A DNA stretch of 64,000 bases from positions 266,589 through 330,588 of the forward strand of contig NZ_JAOXSR010000002.1 of the NCBI RefSeq assembly GCF_026163685.1. Direction: 5' to 3'. A program made the position numbers and the translations under genes. The notes under the pieces are model-generated. The model was given only the letters and a program-made list of their open reading frames with translations, made no database searches and had not been told where the DNA came from. Source of the stretch: Oerskovia flava. GTDB taxonomy: Bacteria > Actinomycetota > Actinomycetes > Actinomycetales > Cellulomonadaceae. Shown piece by piece: positions 43,808 through 53,507 of the stretch (position 1 is the first letter of the stretch; every line of letters starts with the position of its first letter).

Positions 43808-44434
43808 TCAGCGAGCGTAGTACTCGACGACGAGCTGGACCTCGCAGGTCACGGGGACCTCGGCGCGCTTGGGGCGACGCGTGAGGACGGCGCTCAGCTT
43901 CTCGAGCTGGACGTCCAGGTAGGCCGGGACGGCGGGGAGCACGTCACGGTGCGCACCGGCGGCGGCGACCTGGAACGGCGTCGTGGCCTGGCTCTTGGGC
44001 TTGACCTGGATGGTCTGGCCCGGCTTGACCTTGAAGGAGGGGCGGTCGACGATCTTGCCGTCGACGAGGATGTGGCGGTGGCCGACGGCCTGGCGCGCCT
44101 GCAGGATGGTGCGGGCGAAGCCGGAGCGCAGCACGAGGGCGTCCAGACGCGTCTCGAGGTTCTCCACGAGCGCCTCACCGGTCAGACCGGCGTCCTTGCG
44201 GGCTTCCTCGTACGCACGGGCCATCTGCTTCTCGCGCAGGGCGTACTGGGCGCGCAGGCGCTGCTTCTCGCGCAGACGCACCGCGTAGTCGGACTCGGTG
44301 CGACGACGCGCACGGCCGTGCTCACCCGGGGGGTAGGGGCGCTTCTCGAAGTGCTTGACGGCCTTCGGGGTCAGCGCAAGACCCAGAGCGCGGCTCAGGC
44401 GAACCTGGCGGCGCGAACGCTTCACTGAGGTCAC
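43808..44434 (-). CDS. rpsD: 30S ribosomal protein S4
   Basis: Primary 16S rRNA-binding protein that nucleates 30S assembly. The 208-residue protein has RSRRQVRLSRALGLALTPKAVK, the S4 domain around LETRLDALVLRSGFARTILQARQAVGHRHILVDGK and no zinc-binding cysteines at the N-terminus (C-minus paralogue type). The start is GTG at 44434 with GAGGAA five bases upstream; a second GTG lies at codon four. As in other Micrococcales, rpsD stands alone outside the ribosomal operons. Its leader of about 175 bases contains a dyad that could serve S4 autoregulation. Confidence 0.95.
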   Translation of the reverse strand: MTSVKRSRRQVRLSRALGLALTPKAVKHFEKRPYPPGEHGRARRRTESDYAVRLREKQRLRAQYALREKQMARAYEEARKDAGLTGEALVENLETRLDALVLRSGFARTILQARQAVGHRHILVDGKIVDRPSFKVKPGQTIQVKPKSQATTPFQVAAAGAHRDVLPAVPAYLDVQLEKLSAVLTRRPKRAEVPVTCEVQLVVEYYAR

Positions 44435-44453
44435 AGTGATTCCTCTTCCTGTC

Positions 44454-44473
44454 GTGTGATGGTGACGTCACAC
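44454..44473. repeat. Dyad in the rpsD leader
   Basis: GTGTGA (44454-44459) and TCACAC (44468-44473) form a perfect 6-bp stem with an 8-base loop, just upstream of the rpsD ribosome site. A role in S4 feedback control is a guess. Confidence 0.4.
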
Positions 44474-44614
44474 CCGTCCCAGCCCGCTGTGCGCGGACGT
44501 CGATCACGGGTGCGGGACCAGCCGATGAGCGGCCGCCGACCGGATGGTCGGGGCGCTGCCGGGCCGAGGTCCCAGGTGGCTGCCTCCGCCGCGACGGGCG
44601 GGGGCAACCTCAAA

Positions 44615-44620
44615 AGTCTA
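44615..44620 (-). promoter_or_regulatory. Putative -10 box of rpsD
   Basis: Reverse-strand TAGACT just after the rarA stop. Transcription from here would give a leader of about 175 bases. The -35 region is not clear. Confidence 0.35.
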
Positions 44621-44628
44621 CCGCACGA

Positions 44629-46065
44629 TCAGGGTCGCCCCGGCGGCGGCAGGATCTGCCGGATCCGCTCGAGCCGCTCGGCGACCGACCTCTCGAAGCC
44701 GCGGTCCGACGGTGTGTAGTACCGGGCACCGGACAGCTCGTCGGGGAGGTACTGCTGAGGTGCGACGGCGTGGGGGGCGTCGTGCGCGTACTGGTACCCC
44801 GCACCGTGGCCGAGGTCCTTGGCGCCCGCGTAGTGAGCGTCCCGCAGGTGGGCCGGCACCGACCCCACCCGACCGGCGCGCACGTCCGCGAGCGCCGCGT
44901 CGATGCCGAGGTAGGCGGCGTTGGACTTGGGGGCCGTGGCGAGGTGGACGACGGCCTCGGCGAGGATGATCCGGGCCTCGGGCATGCCGATGAGGGCGAC
45001 GGCCTGGGCTGCGGCGACGGCAGTCTGCAGGGCGCTGGGGTCAGCCATGCCGACGTCCTCGGCGGCGGAGATGACGATGCGGCGGGCGATGAAGCGGGGG
45101 TCCTCACCGGCGGCGATCATGCGGGCGAGGTAGTGCAGGGAGGCGTCGACGTCGGAGCCGCGGACGGACTTGATGAACGCGCTGATGACGTCGTAGTGCT
45201 GGTCACCGTCGCGGTCGTAGCGCACCGCGGCGACGTCGATGGCGCGTTCGACGGTGTCGAGGTCGATGACCACAGGGGCCTCGGATGGGTCGCCTACCAG
45301 GTCATGAGCGTCGGCGGACTCCTGAGGACCGGTCGTCTCTGCGCCGGACAGCGCGGCGCCGGCGGCGGCCTCGAGGACGGTGAGCGCCTTGCGGGCGTCT
45401 CCGCCGGCGAGGCGCAGCAGGTGGTCCTCTGCCTCGTCGGAGAGGGTGACGGCGCCGCCGAGGCCGCGCTCGTCGGTGAGGGCGCGGCGGACGAGGGTGC
45501 GCACGTGCTCGATGGTCAGGGGGCGCAGGGTGAGCAGGAGCGAGCGGGACAGCAGCGGGGAGTTGACGGAGAAGCTGGGGTTCTCGGTGGTGGCGGCGAC
45601 GAGCGTGACCCAGCGGTTCTCGACGCTCGGCAGAAGGGCGTCCTGCTGCGACTTGGAGAAGCGGTGCACCTCGTCGATGAACAGCACGGTCTCCTCGCCG
45701 CCGGTGGCGAGGCGGCGGCGGGCGTCCTCGATGACGGCGCGGACGTCCTTGACGCCGGCGGTGACGGCGGAGAGCTCGACGAACCGGCGTCCGGAGGCTG
45801 CGGCGACGAGGTACGCGAGGGTGGTCTTGCCGGTGCCCGGTGGCCCCCAGAGGATCGCGGAGCCCGGGGACGCGCGCCGGGACGCGTCGTCGGGTCCCTC
45901 GACGAGACGGCGCAGCGGCGAGCCGGCGACGAGCAGGTGGTCCTGGCCGGCGACCTCGTCGAGGGTGGCGGGGCGCATGCGCACGGCCAGCGGCGCGCCG
46001 GGCCCGGGCCGCGGGGTGCCGTGCGCGCTGGAGGTCGCCGAGTCGAAGAGGTCCATGCCGTGCAT
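44629..46065 (-). CDS. rarA: Replication-associated recombination protein A (AAA+ ATPase)
   Basis: A 478-residue clamp-loader-like AAA+ protein (RarA/MgsA) acting at stalled forks with SSB and RecA-dependent repair. Walker A GPPGTGKT at 74-81, Walker B FIDEVHRF with Asp131-Glu132, sensor 1 ATTENPSF, an arginine finger region LLSRS, and the tetramerisation domain ([27 protein letters not shown] and [19 protein letters not shown] in the C-terminal half). A nonconserved insertion lies near 262-285. The ATG at 46065 is favoured because TACGCT sits six bases before it; an in-frame ATG three codons later is possible. Confidence 0.94.
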   Translation of the reverse strand: MHGMDLFDSATSSAHGTPRPGPGAPLAVRMRPATLDEVAGQDHLLVAGSPLRRLVEGPDDASRRASPGSAILWGPPGTGKTTLAYLVAAASGRRFVELSAVTAGVKDVRAVIEDARRRLATGGEETVLFIDEVHRFSKSQQDALLPSVENRWVTLVAATTENPSFSVNSPLLSRSLLLTLRPLTIEHVRTLVRRALTDERGLGGAVTLSDEAEDHLLRLAGGDARKALTVLEAAAGAALSGAETTGPQESADAHDLVGDPSEAPVVIDLDTVERAIDVAAVRYDRDGDQHYDVISAFIKSVRGSDVDASLHYLARMIAAGEDPRFIARRIVISAAEDVGMADPSALQTAVAAAQAVALIGMPEARIILAEAVVHLATAPKSNAAYLGIDAALADVRAGRVGSVPAHLRDAHYAGAKDLGHGAGYQYAHDAPHAVAPQQYLPDELSGARYYTPSDRGFERSVAERLERIRQILPPPGRP

Positions 46066-46071
46066 GGTCGA

Positions 46072-46077
46072 AGCGTA
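46072..46077 (-). promoter_or_regulatory. Putative -10 box for leaderless rarA transcript
   Basis: TACGCT on the reverse strand, six bases before the rarA ATG; no Shine-Dalgarno is present. Confidence 0.4.
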
Positions 46078-46150
46078 CGGCGGGGAACCGACGCTCGGCG
46101 GGCCGACCGGAGCCCGCGCTCGATGGCCCGGCCAGTGCGCGCGGCTCGCG

Positions 46151-46199
46151 GACCGCGGACCGTGGACCGTGGACCGCGGACCGCGGACCGCGGACCGAC
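46151..46199. repeat. Seven tandem copies of a 7-bp repeat
   Basis: The unit GACCGYG is repeated head-to-tail seven times (GACCGCG, GACCGTG twice, GACCGCG three times, then a diverged GACCGAC). It lies in the 159-base gap between the divergent rarA and MMPL genes, upstream of both. Confidence 0.9.
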
Positions 46200-46224
46200 C
46201 TGACACGAGGTCGGCGCAGGTGGG

Positions 46225-48471
46225 ATGCTGACGCTCGTGTTCGAGAGCCTCGGTCGTCGTGTCGCCCGTCATCCCCGTCTGACCCTCGTCGCGTGGGTGG
46301 CGCTCACCGCGATCGGATTCGCGCTGGCGCTGTTCGGTGTGCACGGGCAGAGCCTGTTCGACCGGGTGTCGACGGGTGAGCCGTCCGTGGCGGGCTCGCA
46401 GAGCGCGCAGGCCAACGAGATCCTCGGGGAGCAGAGCGAGTCCGGGGCGTCGATCACGCTCCTGGTCGGCGGGGTCGACCCGGTCGACCCGGCGGTCGCG
46501 GACGCGATGGCGGCGGTGAACGAGGAGCTGCTCGCGCTCGAGGGCGTCGAGTCGGTGATCGACCCGTTCGTCGTGCCGGGCGGCGTCGAGGACGAGATCG
46601 CGCAGGGACTGCTCGCAGCGAGCGGCGACGGCTTCGTGGTGGACGTCACGCTGGCGGCCGACCTGGACGCGGCGGCCGAGGCGGAGGTGGCCGACGCCGT
46701 CGTGGAGCGCCTCGACGCGGTCCCCGGCGATCTCGCGGCGATCTCGACCGACGTGCAGGGGCTGGTCGGGTCGAACGCCCTGATCATCGAGGCGATCACG
46801 GAGCAGGTCGAGAAGGACCTCACGACCGGCGAGGTGATCGCCCTGCCCATCGCGCTGCTCATCATGGTCCTGGTGTTCGGGGGCTTCATGGCCGCGGCGA
46901 TGCCGATGGCGGCGGCCATCGCGTCGATCGCCGGTGGCCTCGGGGTGCTGCTCGGGCTCTCCTACCTGCTGGACGTGGACGCGTCGGTGGTCAACGTCGT
47001 GACGTTGCTGGGCCTGGGCCTGTCGATCGACTACGGGTTGCTGGTGGTGTCCCGGTACCGCGAGGAGCTGCACCGCGCGCTGGCGGACGATGACGGCGCG
47101 GCAGTGCGACGGCGGCGCGGCGACGGTGCGGTGCACACGGCGCTCGTGCGCACCATGGCCACCGCGGGACGCACGGTCGCCTTCTCGGCGCTCATCGTCG
47201 CGATCTCCATCGCGGGGCTGATGGTGTTCGAGCCGGACATCCTGCGGTCGATCGGTGCGGGCGCCCTCGGCGTCGTCCTCGTCGCGGTCGCGACGGCGCT
47301 GACGCTGGTCCCGGCCCTGCTCGCCTACAGCGGACGCCGGCTCGCGCGCCCCGGGCTGCTGAGCAAGGTCCCCGGTGTGCGGTCCGTCCTGGCGCGCACG
47401 GCCGACGTCCAGTCGGACGAGGGTGTGTTCTCACGGCTCGCGGCACGCGTCCAGAAGCACCCGCTGTGGGTGCTGCTGGCCACGGTGGCGGTGCTGGTGA
47501 CGCTGGCGCTGCCGGTCGCCGGCCTGCAGATGCGCAACTCCGGGATCGAGCTGCTGCCGACGAGCTCGCCGCAGCGCGAGTTCGTCACCCAGCTCGCCGA
47601 GGAGTACCCGCAGTCGGCCAGCCCTGCCGTGATCGTCGTCACGCAGACGACCGTGGAGGACGCCGCGGCCTGGGCCGAGGACCTGGGCTCCCTGGACGGC
47701 GTCGAGCGCGTCGACGCCGCCGCACCGACCGGCTCCTACGTCGTCCTCGGCGCGCACCTGGAGACCACGGACCCGGGCGGGCCGGAGGCGGTCGCGGTCG
47801 TCGAGGAGATCCGCGCCCTCGACCCGGGCTTCGAGTACTGGGTGACGGGTCAGGCCGCCGGGCAGGTCGACTTCCTCGAGGCGCTGTCCGAGCGGGTCTG
47901 GTGGGCCGTGGGGATCGTCGTCGTCGCGACGTTCGTGCTGCTGTTCCTCATGACGGGCTCGGTCGTGATCCCCGTCAAGGCGCTGCTGACCAACGCGCTG
48001 TCCCTGGCGGCCTCGCTCGGGGTGCTCGTGTGGGTCTTCCAGGACGGCCACCTCGAAGGGCTCCTCGGCTTCACGTCGGCCGGGGGCATCGAGACGTACG
48101 TCGTCGCCCTCGTCGTCGCGTTCGCGTTCGGGCTCGCCATGGACTACGAGGTGTTCCTCCTGGCGCGCATCAAGGAGCTGCACGACGCCGGGCTGTCGAA
48201 CGACGAGGCGGTGCGCCTGGGGCTGCAGCGCTCGGGCCGCATCATCACGTCGGCCGCCGCGATCATCATCGTGGTCTTCGCCGGGTTCGTCTTCGGCGAG
48301 CTCCTCGTCATCAAGGAGGTCGGCTTCGCGCTCGCGGTCGCCGTCCTCATCGACGCCACCATCGTGCGCCTGCTGCTGGTCCCGGCGACCATGACCCTGC
48401 TCGGCCGGGTCAACTGGTGGGCCCCGGGTCCGCTGCGCCGTCTCCACGCGCGCACGGCGATCACGCACTGA
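46225..48471 (+). CDS. MMPL/RND family transporter
   Basis: A 748-residue polytopic exporter of the MmpL/RND superfamily, which moves lipids or other hydrophobic substrates with the proton gradient. Two repeats are evident, each a first helix, a large extracytoplasmic domain, then five helices. The first carries [20 protein letters not shown] and the second [22 protein letters not shown], the paired D-Y signatures of the family. Many actinobacterial relatives are unassigned; the substrate cannot be told. The ATG at 46225 has a weak ribosome site (AGGTGGG close by); GTG at 46240 is an alternative. A hairpin terminator follows. Confidence 0.88.
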   Translation: MLTLVFESLGRRVARHPRLTLVAWVALTAIGFALALFGVHGQSLFDRVSTGEPSVAGSQSAQANEILGEQSESGASITLLVGGVDPVDPAVADAMAAVNEELLALEGVESVIDPFVVPGGVEDEIAQGLLAASGDGFVVDVTLAADLDAAAEAEVADAVVERLDAVPGDLAAISTDVQGLVGSNALIIEAITEQVEKDLTTGEVIALPIALLIMVLVFGGFMAAAMPMAAAIASIAGGLGVLLGLSYLLDVDASVVNVVTLLGLGLSIDYGLLVVSRYREELHRALADDDGAAVRRRRGDGAVHTALVRTMATAGRTVAFSALIVAISIAGLMVFEPDILRSIGAGALGVVLVAVATALTLVPALLAYSGRRLARPGLLSKVPGVRSVLARTADVQSDEGVFSRLAARVQKHPLWVLLATVAVLVTLALPVAGLQMRNSGIELLPTSSPQREFVTQLAEEYPQSASPAVIVVTQTTVEDAAAWAEDLGSLDGVERVDAAAPTGSYVVLGAHLETTDPGGPEAVAVVEEIRALDPGFEYWVTGQAAGQVDFLEALSERVWWAVGIVVVATFVLLFLMTGSVVIPVKALLTNALSLAASLGVLVWVFQDGHLEGLLGFTSAGGIETYVVALVVAFAFGLAMDYEVFLLARIKELHDAGLSNDEAVRLGLQRSGRIITSAAAIIIVVFAGFVFGELLVIKEVGFALAVAVLIDATIVRLLLVPATMTLLGRVNWWAPGPLRRLHARTAITH

Positions 48472-48478
48472 GAACACC

Positions 48479-48508
48479 GGAGGGGGTGGCTCGCAGGCCA
48501 CCCCCTCC
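48479..48508. terminator. Intrinsic terminator after the MMPL gene
   Basis: A perfect 12-bp stem (48479-48490 and 48497-48508) with a six-base loop, extendable by CACC/GGTG pairs on the outside. It sits eight bases after the MMPL stop, between convergent genes, so it may serve both strands. No T tract. Confidence 0.8.
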
Positions 48509-48571
48509 CGGTGGTGCTCGATCGACGTCCCGACGGGTGCGCTCACCCACCGGGCGTCGTCACGCCGGACC

Positions 48572-50365
48572 TCACGCCTGCGCGGCGGGCACCGGCTCCT
48601 CCACGGCCTTGGGCTTCGCGTCGACCCCGGCCTCCTTGCGCTGCTGCGCCGTGATGGGCGCGGGCGCCTGGGTGAGCGGGTCGAACCCGCCGCCCGACTT
48701 CGGGAACGCGATGACGTCGCGGATGGACTCCGACCCGGTGAGCAGCGCGACGATACGGTCCCAGCCGAAGGCGATCCCGCCGTGCGGCGGCGCACCGAAC
48801 GCGAACGCGTCGAGGAGGAAGCCGAACTTCTCCTGCGCCTCGGCCTCGCCGATCCCCATGATCGCGAAGACACGCTCCTGGACGTCCCGGCGGTGGATAC
48901 GGATGGACCCTCCGCCGATCTCGTTGCCGTTACAGACGATGTCGTAGGCGTAGGCCAGCGCCTCGCCCGGGTTCTGCTCGAACGTGTCGATCCACTCCGG
49001 CGTCGGGGACGTGAAGGCGTGGTGCACCGCGGTCCACGCGCCCTCGCCGACCGCGACGTCGTCGTCCTCGCCCGTGGGCTTGAACAGCGGCGCGTCCACG
49101 ACCCAGGCGAACGCCCAAGCGTTCTCGTCGATCTGGTCGGTCCTGCGGGCGATCTCCTGGCGAGCGGCCCCCAGCAGCGCACGGGAGTCCGACGTCTTGC
49201 CGGCGGCGAAGAAGACCGCGTCGCCCGGCTGGGCGCCGGTCGCGACGGCCAGCCCGGCACGCTCGGCGTCCGAGAGGTTCTTGGCGACCGGCCCGCCGAG
49301 CGTGCCGTCCTCGGCGAACGTCACGTACGCCAGACCACGAGCGCCGCGCTGCTTGGCCCAGTCCTGCCAGGCGTCGAACTGGCGGCGGGGCTGGGAGGCA
49401 CCACCGGCCATGACGACGGCGCCCACGTACTCGGCCTGGAAGACGCGGAAGGGCGTCTCGGCGAAGTAGTCGGTGAGCTCGACGAGCGGGTTGCCGAAGC
49501 GCAGGTCGGGCTTGTCAGACCCGTACAGGCGCATGGCGTCGGCGAAGGTGATGCGCGGGATGGGCGTCGGGATGGTGTAGCCGATGAGCTCCCACAGCGC
49601 GACGAGGATCTTCTCGGCGAGCGCGATGACGTCGTCCTGCTCGACGAAGCTCATCTCGACGTCGAGCTGGGTGAACTCGGGCTGTCGGTCGGCGCGGAAG
49701 TCCTCGTCGCGGTAGCAGCGGGCGATCTGGTAGTAGCGCTCCATGCCGGAGACCATGAGCAGCTGCTTGAACAGCTGCGGGGACTGCGGCAGCGCGTACC
49801 AGGCGCCGGGGGCGAGTCGCGCGGGCACGAGGAAGTCGCGGGCACCCTCGGGGGTGGAGCGGGTGAGGGTGGGGGTCTCGATCTCGACGAAGTCCTCGGC
49901 GTCGAGCACGGAGCGGGCGGCCTTGTTGGCCTGGGAGCGCAGCCGCAGGGCGGCGGCTGGCGCGGGCCGGCGCAGGTCGAGGTAGCGGTGCTTGAGGCGC
50001 GCCTCCTCGCCGACGGTCTCGGTGTCCGCGAGCGCGGTCGAGACCTGGAAGGGCAGGGGCGCGGACTCGTTGAGGACGACGACGTCGGCGGCCAGGACCT
50101 CGATCTCGCCGGTGGCGAGGTTGGGGTTGGCGTTGCCCTCGGGCCGGCGCGAGACCTCTCCGGTGACCTGGAGGACGAACTCGCTGCGCAGCGGGTGGGC
50201 GACCGACTCGTCGCGGATGACGACCTGGGCGATGCCGGTGGCGTCACGCAGGTCGATGAACGCCACTCCCCCGTGATCGCGTCGACGGTCGACCCAGCCG
50301 GTGAGGGTGACGGTCTGACCGATCTGCTCGGCCCGCAGGGAGCCGGCGGTGTGGGTGCGGAGCAC
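48572..50365 (-). CDS. aspS: Aspartyl-tRNA synthetase
   Basis: A 597-residue bacterial-type class IIb synthetase. The N-terminal OB-fold anticodon domain ([23 protein letters not shown]) is followed by class II motif 1-2 ([50 protein letters not shown]), the GAD insertion domain and motif 3 ([15 protein letters not shown]). It begins with GTG at 50365. Whether it discriminates tRNA-Asp from tRNA-Asn cannot be decided here because gatCAB is not in view. Its -10 box overlaps that of the divergent PPOX gene. Confidence 0.96.
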   Translation of the reverse strand: MLRTHTAGSLRAEQIGQTVTLTGWVDRRRDHGGVAFIDLRDATGIAQVVIRDESVAHPLRSEFVLQVTGEVSRRPEGNANPNLATGEIEVLAADVVVLNESAPLPFQVSTALADTETVGEEARLKHRYLDLRRPAPAAALRLRSQANKAARSVLDAEDFVEIETPTLTRSTPEGARDFLVPARLAPGAWYALPQSPQLFKQLLMVSGMERYYQIARCYRDEDFRADRQPEFTQLDVEMSFVEQDDVIALAEKILVALWELIGYTIPTPIPRITFADAMRLYGSDKPDLRFGNPLVELTDYFAETPFRVFQAEYVGAVVMAGGASQPRRQFDAWQDWAKQRGARGLAYVTFAEDGTLGGPVAKNLSDAERAGLAVATGAQPGDAVFFAAGKTSDSRALLGAARQEIARRTDQIDENAWAFAWVVDAPLFKPTGEDDDVAVGEGAWTAVHHAFTSPTPEWIDTFEQNPGEALAYAYDIVCNGNEIGGGSIRIHRRDVQERVFAIMGIGEAEAQEKFGFLLDAFAFGAPPHGGIAFGWDRIVALLTGSESIRDVIAFPKSGGGFDPLTQAPAPITAQQRKEAGVDAKPKAVEEPVPAAQA

Positions 50366-50445
50366 GGGGTGAGTCCTTCCGGAGCATGCCGGATCACCGG
50401 GGTGATCCGTGGGTGGGTGGGCTGGCGCCGGGGCGCCGGTGGTCG

Positions 50446-50455
50446 AGTCTAGTCT
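50446..50455. promoter_or_regulatory. Overlapping divergent -10 boxes (aspS / PPOX gene)
   Basis: AGTCTAGTCT contains TAGTCT on the forward strand (50450-50455) and TAGACT on the reverse strand (50451-50446). Both are good -10 hexamers, placed to serve the two divergent genes with leaders of about 36 and 75 bases. Confidence 0.45.
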
Positions 50456-50497
50456 GTGGGTGGACGGAGTTCAGGAGCATGGCGCGGAGGTGGACCT

Positions 50498-50962
50498 GTG
50501 GCACGACGGATCGCGACGACGGACCGGGTGGACCGTGAGGAGCTCACGACGTTCCTGCGGGCGAACAAGCGGGCGGTGCTGCTGACGACCCGCGCGAGCG
50601 GTGCGCCGCAGATGAGCCCGGTGACCTACGGGGTCGACGCCGCGGGACGGGTCGTGGTCTCGACGTACCCGGACCGGGCGAAGGCGGTGAACCTTCGACG
50701 CCGGTCCCAGGCGTCGCTGTGCGTACTGGGCGAGGACTTCGACGACGCGTGGGTCCAGGTCGACGGCACGGCCGAGGTGCTCGACCTGCCGGCGTCGGTG
50801 GAGCCGCTCGTGGAGTACTACCGCTCGATCGCCGGTGAGCATCCGGACTGGGACGAGTACCGCGAGGCGATGGTCCGCCAGGGCAAGTCCCTCGTCCGGG
50901 TGACCGTCACGGGCTGGGGGCCGGTCGCCACGGGCGGGTTCCCGGCGCACCTCGCAGGCTGA
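50498..50962 (+). CDS. PPOX-class (split beta-barrel) F420-dependent enzyme
   Basis: A 154-residue protein of the pyridoxamine-oxidase-like split barrel family, of the subgroup that uses or binds coenzyme F420 (Rv1155-like). It shows LRANKRAVLLTTRASGAPQMSPV, STYPDRAKAVNLRRRSQASLCVLGE and a C-terminal VTVTGWGPV. The GTG at 50498 follows GGAGG at a normal distance and is preferred over the frame's upstream ATG at 50456. The substrate is unknown; heme degradation or F420-linked reductions are known for relatives. Confidence 0.85.
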   Translation: MARRIATTDRVDREELTTFLRANKRAVLLTTRASGAPQMSPVTYGVDAAGRVVVSTYPDRAKAVNLRRRSQASLCVLGEDFDDAWVQVDGTAEVLDLPASVEPLVEYYRSIAGEHPDWDEYREAMVRQGKSLVRVTVTGWGPVATGGFPAHLAG

Positions 50963-50987
50963 GCCGCAGCGTCGCGGTTCGCCAGGT

Positions 50988-52010
50988 TCAGAAGAGGCTC
51001 GGTTGCCCTGCTGGTTCTGCCGCGCCTCCGGCGCCACCGGACGCCGCGGCGGCGCGGTGCTCAGCGGTGCTGAGCCCGCGGGCCTCGAGCATCGGACGCA
51101 CACGGTCCCACAACCACGCGCGGTAGGCGCCGCTGGCGTGGGCGCCACGTGCATAGACACGCTCGTAGCACGCCACGAGGTGCGGGTAGTCATCGGCGAG
51201 CCACTGCATGTACCACTCCCGGGTGCCGGCCTTGAGGTGCAGCGGGAGGACGGTGACGCTCGTGGCGCCCGCGTCGTGGACGGCATCGAGGAGCCGCTCG
51301 AGGTGATCGGTCGCGTCGGTGAGCCACGGAAGGACCGGCGCGACCATGACCCCGCACGGCAGCCCTGCGGCACGCACGGCGCGCACGAGGTCGAGCCGGG
51401 CGCGTGGAGTCGGCGTGCCCGGCTCGACCGCCTGCTGGAGCGCCTCGTCGACGAACGCCAGGGAGATTCCGACACCGACGTCCACGCGCTGCGCGGCCTC
51501 GCCGAGCAGCGGCAGGTCACGCCGGAGGAGCGTGCCCTTGGTGAGGAGGGAGATCGGTGTGCGGGCGTCCGCGAGCGCCCCGATGATCCCGGGCATCAGC
51601 CGGTAGCGTCCCTCGGCACGCTGGTAGGGGTCGGTGTTGGTCCCGAGCGCCACGGCCTGCCCGGACCACGTCGGACGAGCAAGGTCTCGACGCAGGGCGT
51701 CGACGACATTGACCTTGACCACGATCTCGCTGTCGAAGCCGCGTCCAGGATCGAGATCGAGGTACTCGTGCGTGGGGCGAGCGAAGCAGTAGCGGCACGC
51801 GTGGGTGCACCCCCGGTAGGGATTGACCGTCCAACGGAAGGGCAACCGGGACTGCTCCGGCACGCGGGACAGCGCGCTCTTCGCGAGCACCTCGTGGAAG
51901 GTGACCCCCGCGAACTCCGGCGTACGCACGGTGCGCACGAGACCTGCCATGCGCACGAGACCGGGCAGCGCGCCGTCGTCGGCCGCGATCGCCTGCCCGT
52001 CCCACCTCAT
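50988..52010 (-). CDS. Radical SAM protein (Rv2578c / SplB-like), SOS-boxed
   Basis: A 340-residue radical SAM enzyme of the DNA-repair-photolyase-like group (COG1533, spore photoproduct lyase relatives). The cluster cysteines are in CTHACRYC (C-x3-C-x2-C), within NPYRGCTHACRYCFARPTHEYLD, then ALGTNTDPYQRAEGRYRLMPGI. The C-terminal Ala/Gly-rich tail ends PSLF, which could be a sliding-clamp-type peptide but is weak. A perfect SOS box overlaps its promoter region, and the M. tuberculosis homologue Rv2578c is, as I recall, LexA-regulated. A role in DNA damage repair is therefore likely; the substrate lesion is unproven. Confidence 0.85.
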   Translation of the reverse strand: MRWDGQAIAADDGALPGLVRMAGLVRTVRTPEFAGVTFHEVLAKSALSRVPEQSRLPFRWTVNPYRGCTHACRYCFARPTHEYLDLDPGRGFDSEIVVKVNVVDALRRDLARPTWSGQAVALGTNTDPYQRAEGRYRLMPGIIGALADARTPISLLTKGTLLRRDLPLLGEAAQRVDVGVGISLAFVDEALQQAVEPGTPTPRARLDLVRAVRAAGLPCGVMVAPVLPWLTDATDHLERLLDAVHDAGATSVTVLPLHLKAGTREWYMQWLADDYPHLVACYERVYARGAHASGAYRAWLWDRVRPMLEARGLSTAEHRAAAASGGAGGAAEPAGQPSLF

Positions 52011-52018
52011 GACCCTAT

Positions 52019-52034
52019 TCGAACATGCGTTCGA
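52019..52034. promoter_or_regulatory. SOS (LexA) box
   Basis: TCGAAC-N4-GTTCGA, a perfect match to the actinobacterial/Gram-positive LexA consensus, ending eight bases before the radical SAM start codon. Its position over the expected promoter fits repression by LexA. Confidence 0.85.
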
Positions 52035-52078
52035 AGCAGGGTCAACGGCGACGGGTGACCGGCGCGGGCGGGCCGACG

Positions 52079-53461
52079 TCAGTCCCCTGCCGGCACCATC
52101 CGCGGCCACAGGTCGTCCGCGGGCGGCGACCACACGAGCGGGTCGGCCGTGGCCTGCTCGCCGGAGCGGATGTCCTTGACCTGGTGCGCGACGGGCTCGC
52201 CGTCGGGGCCGAGGCCCGCGGGGAACCACACGAAGGGGATTCCGCGGCGGTCGGCGTAGCGGATCTGCTTGCCGAACTTCGCGGCGCTGGGCGCCACCTC
52301 CACGGGGATGCCGCGACCACGCAGCGCGGTCGCGACCGCGTCGGACGCGGCGCGCGTCTCCTCGCTCGTGACCGCCACCACGACGGCGCTCGGCACCGGC
52401 CGTGTCGCCCGCACCAGCCCGCCCGACAGCAGGCGGGACACCAGGCGCGAGACCCCGATCGACAGCCCGACGCCCGGGTAGGTCGTCGCGCCGTCGGAGG
52501 CGAGGGTGTCGTAGCGCCCACCGGAGCAGATGGATCCGAGCTGCTCGTGACCCACGAGCACGGTCTCGTAGACCGAGCCGGTGTAGTAGTCGAGCCCGCG
52601 CGCGATCTTCAGGTCCGCGACGACGACACCCGGCGCCCGCACCGCGGCCGCCTCGATGATCGCCGAAAGCTCCGCGAGGCCCGTCTCCAGGAGCTCCGAC
52701 GTCACGCCGTGCGCGACCGCGAGCGCCCGCACGCGCTCACCGACGGTCGCGTCCGCGCCGGAGATCGAGGCGAGCTCGAGGCAGGCCGCCGCCTGCTCAC
52801 GGGTCGCGCCGGACTCGGCGACGAGGAGGTCGGCCACCTTGTCGGGCCCGATCTTGTCGAGCTTGTCGATGCTGCGCAGCACCCCGTCGACGTCGTCGAG
52901 ACCCAGCCCCCGGTAGAATCCCTCGGCGACCCGCCGGTTGTTGACGAGGATCCGCACGGGGGGCACGCCGACGTCGCGCAGCGAGGCCAGGGCCTCGGCG
53001 ATCACGAGCGGCAGCTCGACCTCGAAGTGGTACGGCAGCTCGCCGGCGCCGACGACGTCGATGTCCGCCTGGTAGAACTCGCGGAACCGTCCGTCCTGGG
53101 GGCGTTCGCCCCGCCAGACCTTCTGGATCTGGTAGCGCTTGAACGGGAACGACAGGTGCCCGGCGTTCTCCAGCACGTACCGGGCGAACGGCACCGTGAG
53201 GTCGAAGTGCAGGCCCAGCTGCTTCTCGCTCTTCTCCGGCACCTCGCCCGCTTCCTCCTGCAGGCGGCGCAGCACGTAGACCTCCTTCGAGGTCTCGCCC
53301 TTGCGCAGCAGCTGGTCGAGCGGCTCGACGGCGCGCGTCTCGATGCCCGCGAAGCCGTGCAGCTCGAACGTGCGGCGCAGCGCGTCCAGCACGTGCTGCT
53401 CGACGACGCGCCCGGCGGGCAGCCACTCGGGGAATCCGGACAGGGGTGTAGGTCGGGCCAT
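52079..53461 (-). CDS. hisS: Histidyl-tRNA synthetase
   Basis: A 460-residue class II synthetase. Visible: motif 2 region [26 protein letters not shown]-like stretch ([16 protein letters not shown]), the histidine-binding [10 protein letters not shown] and GGRYDTLA, and a C-terminal anticodon-binding domain ([32 protein letters not shown]). The ATG at 53461 matches the family start [15 protein letters not shown]. The central region is a longer variant (around residues 200-300) as in the HisRS subgroup found in some actinobacteria. It follows the MBL-fold gene with a 46-base gap. Confidence 0.94.
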   Translation of the reverse strand: [460 protein letters not shown]

Positions 53462-53507
53462 GGGACCCGATCCTTCCAGACCGGTGACGGGAACCGGGAA
53501 TCGCGTC

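Noticed and set aside
46151..46199. CRISPR-like array
   Set aside because: Units are 7 bp with no spacers and no cas genes are in the window.
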